From the NCBI GenBank assembly GCA_000695325.1, contig AVPN01000602.1, positions 16,792-44,266 on the forward strand: 27,475 nt of DNA, written 5' to 3'. Below, one piece after another: positions 20,681-27,475 of this stretch (within the stretch, counting starts at the first letter, position 1; each line of letters opens with the position of its first letter). Under the pieces are notes generated by a model. It saw only the letters and a list, made by a program, of their open reading frames with translations. It searched no databases and was not told the origin of the DNA. A program made the position numbers and the translations under genes. This DNA comes from Pleurobrachia bachei. Taxonomy: Eukaryota > Ctenophora > Tentaculata > Cydippida > Pleurobrachiidae.

Positions 20681-21202
20681 TTATTGATCCCGTTTCTTTA
20701 TTTCAGCAATTGTTGTACCACTTTTCCCCATAAATGTTGCCTCCGCAGCATGAAACTCGATCACAACTCGATCCTCACTAATACCAAGATTCTTCTTGAA
20801 GAAAGTTGAAAAGCCCTTTGAATACTTTTCGGTGTCATTGCCAGTCATACCAATCGAGGTGAACCTGGAGAAGGGGGATCTCCAAATATGTACCCCTTAA
20901 ATTTTAACAAAATAATGATCACTTTTTGCTTTGTACCAAAAGACAATTAGATTACCTAACGTGAGCAAGGGGGTCGTCGGAACCAACATAGTACATTTCC
21001 AACTCGTTCTTGTGAGTTACAACTACCCCCTAGAGGTATGATAGTTAATACAAACTACTCATTATGACCCCCAAACGAATACTTTCAACTTTCTTACTTC
21101 AGCAGGTTTTTGATTCATCTCAGAGACCAGTACAGTAATTCCTTTCGCAAGTTCAAGCCCCAGTTTTCGAGTGAGATTCGTTGTAACTTGGACAACAGGC
21201 AT
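20681..21202 (-). CDS. MIF-family protein, right copy
   Basis: Exons 21202-21098, 21029-20956 and 20864-20681 encode 120 aa with the same architecture as the left copy. Pro2, the lysine (NQKPAE here instead of THKPAE) and SIG are kept. Other changes in exon 3 are silent (for example Phe and Thr codons), which suggests both copies stayed functional or are recent. It sits upstream of the truncated MVP, with about 0.6 kb between its ATG and the CCDC13 3'-end copy. Confidence 0.88.
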
Positions 21203-21995
21203 TTCAAAAGCTACTAAATAAGTTATTGATAAATAACTAGCTCTATTTGATGTCAGGATACACTGAATCATGTGTGAATCCCGATACCCGGGCAGCTGCA
21301 AGAAAACTGCTTCAGAGTTCAAAAACTTGAAACAGAAAAATGGTCGAAACATTGGCGAACGCTGCTAGCCCCCCGTTCTGCGTTCTGCGTCACGCGCACA
21401 GGGATAAGGCAGCGCTTTTCAAGTCGAAACACAAAATTGAGAAACTGAAGTTTTATTTGAATTTTGAAAATCTACAGATTGACGCGCGGCGCGGCTTTAG
21501 CCAAAGCCCTAAAATGGATTTGCGCGTGCGAATTTTGGAACAAATAAGAGCGGTATTTTACAAATATTAACATCTCAACTTAAAATATACACTGAATGCT
21601 ATAGATATTATAAATATATACACATCTGTACAAGTCTTCTGCCCACACACACTTTAACTGTTATGTACATTTGTATCGAGGACGAGACTTTCGGATTAGA
21701 TTCTCTACTCAATCTCATTCTGATTCTGATCTTCTGAGACTTAAAAAACACTTCTCACTCTTAGGTTCCACAGTTCTCACAAACAGTGACCTATTTAGGC
21801 CATGTTGTAGGCACCCAAAATTTAACCTCTCTCAGCTTGATATTGCTTCAGGGCGGCCAGGAAAACACCTCGGGATTGCTCAAGGAGGCCCTTGTATTTC
21901 TGGAGATCTGACTTTCTATCCTCTCCCACTGCATCCAGATGAGACTTCAACACCTGAACTTCATCCTCTAGAATATCAATCCTGAAATTATGTCA
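20936..21995. repeat. MIF-5' plus CCDC13-3' duplication, left copy
   Basis: Matches 22375-23434 at a constant offset of 1439 in direct orientation. About 660 bp (21287-21945) are identical as far as I can read. The last 50 bases (21946-21995) are the template of the unreversed complement in the other copy. Homology continues more weakly to about 22203 through the next intron and exon. Confidence 0.88.
21203..21821. other. Intergenic: MIF upstream region and CCDC13 3' flank
   Basis: No supported gene. A GC-rich stretch near 21480-21530 (GACGCGCGGCGCGGC) and an AT-rich stretch near 21590-21630 are present. The same sequence recurs at 22642-23260. The plus-strand open frame starting near 21340 is kept only because both copies are identical, not because of coding signs. 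Confidence 0.45.
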
Positions 21996-22203
21996 TAGGA
22001 TGAGGGGATAGAGAAACATTTGATGGTTTGGGATGGGGTAGGGCCAGGATATCCGGTAACAAGTTGCATGAAAACATCCCATGCGATATTCCATTGATGT
22101 ACTTATTGAGTAACTCAACAATGATTTATATAGTATCTTACCTTGATTCATCAGGAGGGTAATTGATGGTTGCTTTCTGGTTACATCCATCACATCTTGG
22201 TAA
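21822..22203 (-). pseudogene. Detached copy of the CCDC13 3' end
   Basis: The last coding exon (21981-21822, acceptor TAATTTCAG) and most of the penultimate exon (up to about 22203, donor after 22142) are present. The penultimate exon has lost its acceptor side at the duplication edge. The last exon encodes a helical tail containing DILEDEVQVLKSHLDAVGED and VFLAALKQYQ, matching the human CCDC13 end (VFLQALRQQ). Because the in-gene copy at 23261-23420 is damaged by the complement block, this copy shows what the gene's end should be. Confidence 0.75.
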
Positions 22204-22374
22204 GATAATATAAGATATGGGATACACGTATCTGTCAGTCTTTTATCTGGCTTCTTTTGCTATAACAGCTATTAGCATGCCTGTCCAGTGTCCAGTCAAT
22301 CTCTCATATTATATATCTATGCCGGATTGCCCCTTGATGTAACAGTCAATCCTCACTCGTCATTTCTTTCCACC
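22204..22374. other. Unique spacer between duplicated blocks
   Basis: About 170 bp of AT-rich sequence not found elsewhere in the window; no exon or repeat seen. Confidence 0.4.
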
Positions 22375-22394
22375 CCAAAAGACAATTAGATTAC

Positions 22395-22641
22395 CTAACG
22401 TGAGCAAGAGGGTCGTCGGAACCATCATAGTACATTTCCAGCTCGTTTTTGTGAGTTACAACTACCCCCTAGAGGTATGATAGTTAATACAAACTACTCA
22501 TTATGACCCCCAAACGAATACTTTCAACTTTCTTACTTCAGCAGGTTTTTGATTCATCTCAGAGACCAGTACAGTAATTCCTTTCGCAAGTTCAAGCCCC
22601 AGTTTTCGAGTGAGATTCGTTGTAACTTGGACAACAGGCAT
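22395..22641 (-). pseudogene. Third, partial MIF copy (exons 1-2 only)
   Basis: Exon 1 (22641-22537) and exon 2 (22468-22395) keep the ATG, Pro2, the lysine and the splice sites, but exon 3 is missing. Downstream is the detached CCDC13 end. Exon 2 has a change in the MYYVGSDD motif to MYYDGSDD. No functional tautomerase can be made without exon 3. Confidence 0.82.
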
Positions 22642-23260
22642 TTCGAAATCTACTAAATAAGTTAATGATCAATAACTAGCTTTATTTGATGTCAGGATAC
22701 ACTGAAACATGTGTGAATCCCGATACCCGGGCAGCTGCAAGAAAACTGCTTCAGAGTTCAAAAACTTGAAACAGAAAAATGGTCGAAACATTGGCGAACG
22801 CTGCTAGCCCCCCGTTCTGCGTTCTGCGTCACGCGCACAGGGATAAGGCAGCGCTTTTCAAGTCGAAACACAAAATTGAGAAACTGAAGTTTTATTTGAA
22901 TTTTGAAAATCTACAGATTGACGCGCGGCGCGGCTTTAGCCAAAGCCCTAAAATGGATTTGCGCGTGCGAATTTTGGAACAAATAAGAGCGGTATTTTAC
23001 AAATATTAACATCTCAACTTAAAATATACACTGAATGCTATAGATATTATAAATATATACACATCTGTACAAGTCTTCTGCCCACACACACTTTAACTGT
23101 TATGTACATTTGTATCGAGGACGAGACTTTCGGATTAGATTCTCTACTCAATCTCATTCTGATTCTGATCTTCTGAGACTTAAAAAACACTTCTCACTCT
23201 TAGGTTCCACAGTTCTCACAAACAGTGACCTATTTAGGCCATGTTGTAGGCACCCAAAAT

Positions 23261-25993
23261 TTAACCTCTCTCAGCTTGATATTGCTTCAGGGCGGCCAGG
23301 AAAACACCTCGGGATTGCTCAAGGAGGCCCTTGTATTTCTGGAGATCTGACTTTCTATCCTCTCCCACTGCATCCAGATGAGACAAGTTGTGGACTTGAA
23401 GTAGGAGATCTTATAGTTAGGACTTTAATACAGTGGGGAAATAGGGACATTAGATGGATTGGTATTGGAGTAGGGGCCAAGATTTCTGGTAACAAGTTAC
23501 ATGGAAACCATCCCACCCTATATTCCATCCAATGTGTTGAGTAACACAATGATACCTTGATTCATCAGGAGGGTAGTTGATGGTTGCTTTCTGGTTACAT
23601 CCATCACATCTTGGTAATTTCTTACTCTGCGGAAATTATAATTTGAGATTTAAGTAATTGGTACGATATTATGTAGGTATATCCACAATGGCCCGGCCGT
23701 ACTAGAAAAATTCCAGATCCCTACTACAATTAAAGGATGATATCTTACCCTGAGATTCTCCACAATTTTCTCCAGTTCAACGACTTGTCTATTTGATCTC
23801 AACATACACATATCCTTCTCTGTCATATCATTCTCTAACGTGTTTATCCTAGGAGATGAAATGGGTGAACAACAAAAACCCAAAAATAAAGAAAATGTAC
23901 TGAAATGCTCTGAACGATTTTTTGTACGAAATGAGAAAATGATGAAGCCAGTACTCTGACAGGAAACCACGCCAATCTTACCTGTTATTAAGCATCTCCG
24001 TCAACTCAAACAGTCTCTCTTTTTCCACCTCCGTGGCCTTTAGGAGGTACCTTACATCAAATCCAGCTGGCTGCCCATTTCCACCGTGCCCTATTTCGGG
24101 TGCTGATCGAGGTTGGGAACCGGGCCGAGCTCGCATCTGGTTTTGGAGAGTCAGTGTTACTGATAAATATATCCACAGTGATATATTCATTTCAAATATA
24201 ATATCGACTTACAGAAATTTCCCGATTTCTTGTTATTTCTTCCTCCAGCTGAGTTACACGTTGAGTCCGCTGATCAAGGTAGTTCTTTAGTCTCTCAACC
24301 TCTGCTATTAGTTCTGCCTCCCGAGAGGGGGTCTCAGTTTGTCCACTTTCGGCTGCTGCTTCCTATAGAGATCACATTTTAGTTGGCACAAACAATTGTG
24401 ATAAAATTGAAAGGAATTCGTCGTTTCAGAAGTTACACAATAACTTCGTGTCGTACCCGCTGCTCAAGAAGTTGGTTAATCAGGGCATCATCGTTCCGTC
24501 CCTTGTCCACTAGAGCTGCAAACTGTGATCTGAGACTTTTTATTTCTCCGCTAAGAGTTGAGTTCCGGGCCTTAACTGCATCATAATTCTTCTTGGACGT
24601 AGCTACTTCACCCTTTAGTTGTTCAACTTCTTTTTTCAGTTCCTATGGGACGGAAAGAAGTTGGTTGGTTTTGCCTGGCTCAAATGGTACCGTACTATCC
24701 GACTGTCGACTGAGATGATATTGATAACTCAATGAAATATTAAATTCCTGAAATAATGTTACCTGTAACTGTTGTTTCCTGTTATTTTCCAGCGTCTTGA
24801 TATCTCTCTGCCGTTGTTTCTCCATCCTATTTACAGGACCCGATTCCTCGGTTTTTATAGCGTGGAGTTTGCTTTGTAATACTGATATCTGTTCTGCTCT
24901 ACCACGCCACGAGTTCGGTGCTGCCAGAATGGATTGTACCGTTGTACCCTCTCCCACCTCTCTTTGCAGCAACTGATCAAGGGATAGAGTGTTGAGTAAT
25001 TCAACAAGGACGGATTATTAGGGCCTAGGGAAAGCTCTCCCTATGTATTTGAATGATCTGGACTAGCTGAATTCATACCTTCGTTAAAAGCTTGTTTTCC
25101 TGTTTCATAGCGTCTGCTTGGTGCGATGTTTCGGTTAGGTTTTTAGTCATCGTAGCCAACCTTTCTCGCATCTGTTTCTCTTTGTCCTCTGCCGAGGGTG
25201 TGCCCTATGGAAGTGGAAGTGTTACTTCAACATGAAATAAAATACTTGTTTCATGTTATATGAAATCAAATGTGTGTTTGTTTGCTTGTTCAGTGGAAGT
25301 TACACTTCTAGTCCGGCGCGCAGTTAGACACTGCTGACAGTAGACACGTGCTATAGATGTGTCTTGGCGCGCTACAACTCACACACACACTCTTACCCGG
25401 GACGAGGCAGTTTCGGTATCACGCTGCTTTTTAGCCTGAACAGCGCTCTTCAGCTTCCTCTGAACTTCCTGATTGCTGTTGAAGTTGTTGATCTTGCTGG
25501 ACAACTTTTTAGCGTTGTCTCTCTCCTTCTCTAGCTGACTGACAAGATCTCTGTTTTTCTTGGAGAGTTCGACGATTCGTTGTATCGCCTTGTCACTTCC
25601 CAGCCCCCCACCTAAGGCGAACAGTCTGGTTAAATCCGGGTTAAATTTAATTAAATAATTTCGCTATTTTAATTGCAATAAACTAATTAATTTAGTACCT
25701 CCAGTAGCGACTTTTAACTCATCCATATCATTTTTCAGCTTGAACAAATCATTTTCCCGCGTTCTCAAGAGACCCCTCAACCTCTGATTCTCTTCTGATA
25801 ACTCCGAATTCTTCTCTTCCAGAGATTCAGCATTGTACGACAGGAACGCTATCTTCTCCTTCGTTTCTTCGTCATCTAGACAGGTACCAAATGACAGGTT
25901 GAGGGAGTCTACTGGAGATGTGACGGAGGGAGGTGGGGATGGTTCCTTGGTTCGTCTTGCAAGCAACCTCGCTAAATGGGGATCCTCTGTCAT
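23261..25993 (-). CDS. CCDC13: Coiled-coil domain-containing protein 13
   Basis: CCDC13 is a coiled-coil protein of centriolar satellites linked to ciliogenesis. Ten exons: 25993-25699, 25611-25397, 25204-25079, 24972-24763, 24642-24457, 24362-24213, 24136-23982, 23848-23749, 23626-23556 and 23420-23261. They give 1668 nt (555 aa; human 715) if the last exon is taken as in its second copy. Family matches include IQRIVELSKKNRDLVSQL, REVGEGTTVQSILAAPNSWRG, RAEQISVLQSKL, LVDKGRNDDALI and EVEKERLFELTEML. Nearly the whole chain predicts coiled coil. The ATG lies two bases after an acceptor (CTATTCTAG), so a 5' UTR exon or leader is spliced on. The penultimate exon has a CDGC pair. The acceptor and first 36 bases of the last exon are replaced by unreversed complement (23385-23434), so as written the gene cannot splice normally here. 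Confidence 0.9.
23385..23434. other. 50-nt unreversed complement of 21946-21995
   Basis: At offset 1439 every base from 23385 to 23434 is the complement of its partner, same order: TTCAACACCTGAACTTCATC in the left copy becomes AAGTTGTGGACTTGAAGTAG here. Base 23384 and everything to its left for hundreds of bases is plain identity. From 23435 the ordinary diverged homology resumes. The block covers the last-exon acceptor and 36 coding bases of CCDC13. Confidence 0.94.
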
Positions 25994-26089
25994 ACCTAGA
26001 ATAGGGGATATATATCTGTTGATGTGTATCCAACTAGATTCAGTCAAGAAAAACACGTTCTCTATGTATATCAACTTTTGCTTCACATC

Positions 26090-26095
26090 TTTATT
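26090..26095 (-). promoter_or_regulatory. Polyadenylation signal AATAAA of the NCD1-domain gene
   Basis: Minus strand reads TAATAATAAAGATG about 100 nt after the stop at 26192. Cleavage would fall about 60-80 nt before the CCDC13 ATG-bearing exon, so the two genes are packed very tightly. Confidence 0.5.
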
Positions 26096-26191
26096 ATTAA
26101 GACATTGTAACTAAAAATAATGAAAAACTTATTAGGAAGCGTTCCTCTCTCTCACATTAGGAAGAACAAAAACAAAGTCACTAATCACTGG

Positions 26192-27469
26192 TCAAATATC
26201 ATAATTAGGTAATTCATGGTTAAATTCCTGATCATGATTATTGGAATCTATGGCATTGATAAACACATCCGTTAGAATATCCATGTTGTGATGATCTCGA
26301 GATTTCTGTGGGGATTCCGCCGGAGAGGCGTAGTGGCGTATCCAGGCGTAAAAGGCCCCACAGGCGTGGGAGTCAGGGTTTGTAATCGCGATTGGTTCAT
26401 TACAGTACAACATGCTTGGTACACTAGGGTAACTACTCCAAGGCTGGAGGACCACTCGGTGTTGGAGGAGTCGTTGATCACCTAACACATCAACCACAGA
26501 CGCCTCGGTATCGCCCTTAGGTAGGAGCTTGTAGGAGTAGTACTTTTCAGATCGCCGTTGTGAGTGTTTGAGCTGGTTTAACCGCTTTTTACCCATGTGA
26601 ATCTGCTCCTCTAGTTCGTCCAGTCGCTCTCTCACACTTGCAATGGCTCCAGAGTTCTCTCTGCTGGTCTCGTGCCGTAACCTCTCCAACAGCCCTTCTT
26701 TCTCGAACTGACACTTATTGACAGATTCCTCCACCCGCTGAATATCAGCAAGGCGTTTTTCACGTCTCTTGTTTGCCAGATCAAAGTTTGCCCTTCCCAT
26801 CGGTCGGTCCTGGTCGGTTCTTGGCGCTGATTTAGATGTGCTGAAACCCCGTTTGAATTTGTATTTTCCTCCCCGGAGGTTTGCTTCCTTGGCCTTGGCC
26901 AACAAATCTTCTCTCCGTGCAAGAAGGGTAAGATCACGGAGAGCAAGTTCTGCTGCACAAGAGTTGATACAGATTTGGTATTTGTTGAGTGGGGCAGATT
27001 TATATATGGCAGAAAGTTCAGCCACTAATCGAACCTGTTCATCATCCGATCTTTCATCAGTAAGCTCATCAAATACATCAGAATCAGGAAGCTTCACTTC
27101 AGCGTAGTGGGCCTTGGTTCGGCGCCGTCTGGGCAGTTTTGCCACCATATCCCCAGTCCCAGAGCTAACGTAGTCAGGGTTACCGGCGAATGCGACCTCG
27201 CTCTTTGAGGGTAAATTAGGCATCTCAAAAGTAGGAGATGTACCAAACTTCACCTTCAGTGTCTCAATCAACCGGATGACATGAAATGGTTTACTATCCA
27301 TACCGACAGATTTGAGTAGAGCCCCAAAAGTATCCATATCAAGCTCAGATATTTGTTTGGCGTCGTCAGCGCCATTTTCCAGGAAAGCGTTTTTGTAGGA
27401 GAGGAGCTTGGCTCCTTTTAAGATGATATCCAACGTTATCTCCACCCCTGCCATGACAGCAGCATGCAC
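26192..27469 (-). CDS. NAB/NCD1-domain protein with coiled coil, single exon
   Basis: An uninterrupted 425-codon frame. Residues about 8-75 match the NCD1 domain of NGFI-A-binding (NAB) corepressors: here AKLLSYKNAFLENGADDAKQ and VGMDSKPFHVIRLIETLK, in human NAB2 ANLLSYYETFIQQGGDDVQQ and VGMATKPLHVRRLQKALR. NCD1 mediates self-association and, in NAB proteins, binding to EGR factors. The rest differs from NAB: a basic linker (PRRRRTKAH), an acidic patch, a coiled coil at about 230-300 and a C-terminal segment with ACGAFYAWIRHY. I see no NCD2, so it is not an orthologue of NAB1/2 on this evidence. The start could be Met1 (27469) or Met6 (27454, MAGVEITLDI). The window ends six bases upstream, so an earlier exon is possible. 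Confidence 0.8.
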   Translation of the reverse strand: MHAAVMAGVEITLDIILKGAKLLSYKNAFLENGADDAKQISELDMDTFGALLKSVGMDSKPFHVIRLIETLKVKFGTSPTFEMPNLPSKSEVAFAGNPDYVSSGTGDMVAKLPRRRRTKAHYAEVKLPDSDVFDELTDERSDDEQVRLVAELSAIYKSAPLNKYQICINSCAAELALRDLTLLARREDLLAKAKEANLRGGKYKFKRGFSTSKSAPRTDQDRPMGRANFDLANKRREKRLADIQRVEESVNKCQFEKEGLLERLRHETSRENSGAIASVRERLDELEEQIHMGKKRLNQLKHSQRRSEKYYSYKLLPKGDTEASVVDVLGDQRLLQHRVVLQPWSSYPSVPSMLYCNEPIAITNPDSHACGAFYAWIRHYASPAESPQKSRDHHNMDILTDVFINAIDSNNHDQEFNHELPNYDI

Positions 27470-27475
27470 AACTTA

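Larger units (their letters stand above)
17563..21293. repeat. MVP-5' half plus MIF block, right copy
   Basis: Direct repeat of 13616-17512, lacking the 67-bp MITE and carrying a 20-odd bp local duplication (GTGATGGTTTGTTGTG) near 17980-18010. Its right end continues into the CCDC13 3' flank, so it keeps the original upstream context of MIF. Confidence 0.88.

Noticed and set aside
21340-23009. Identical 76-codon plus-strand frames in both intergenic copies
   Set aside because: Conservation is explained by the recent duplication of the whole region; no family, splice site or coding bias seen.
1-27475. Virus-derived or LTR elements, tRNA or rRNA genes
   Set aside because: No polymerase, capsid, envelope or integrase-like frames, no long terminal repeats and no cloverleaf-like genes were recognised.

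Overview
The window is nuclear DNA of an animal. Genes have many short introns with GT-AG ends, and the proteins are animal families: major vault protein (MVP), macrophage migration inhibitory factor (MIF), the ciliary/centriolar-satellite protein CCDC13, and a protein with the NAB/NCD1 domain. The short introns and close spacing suit an invertebrate, possibly a non-bilaterian such as a sponge; I cannot name the species. I see no rRNA, tRNA, CRISPR or virus-derived element.

Layout, left to right. Positions 2-539 (+) hold the 3' end of an unrecognised Pro/Ser-rich gene. It converges on an unrecognised helical-protein gene at 954-4749 (-, 12 exons, 583 aa), whose first two exons are repeated upstream at 5240-6066. 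Next comes MVP at 6724-16667 (-, 15 exons, 859 aa in the best exon chain). A complete MIF gene (16896-17417) lies just upstream of it. The MVP 5' half plus MIF is then present a second time: MVP exons 1-4 at 17632-20451 and MIF at 20681-21202. Further right are a copied 3' fragment of CCDC13 (21822-22203), a third, partial MIF (22395-22641), CCDC13 itself (23261-25993) and the NCD1-domain gene (26192-27469). Everything except the leftmost gene is on the minus strand.

The window is dominated by direct tandem duplications of about 1.1-3.9 kb. They repeat exons 1-2 of the helical gene, MVP exons 13-14, MVP exons 5-6, the MVP-N plus MIF block, and the MIF plus CCDC13-end block. A 79-bp minisatellite built from a splice acceptor and the start of MVP exon 14 lies inside one of them. 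Three small inverted-repeat elements are also visible; one is 67 bp with a 9-bp target duplication and is missing from the sister copy.

The most unusual observation is three short blocks in which the sequence is the base-by-base complement of what is expected, without being reversed. Two are proven against a second copy in the window (5590-5639 versus 4273-4322; 23385-23434 versus 21946-21995), and each is exactly 50 nt with no mismatch. The third (about 10309-10358, MVP exon 10) is inferred because undoing the complement restores the conserved MVP sequence. An ordinary inversion gives a reverse complement, so these blocks have no standard genetic explanation. A data-processing or assembly error, or deliberate editing, is the simplest reading. 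Each one damages an exon.
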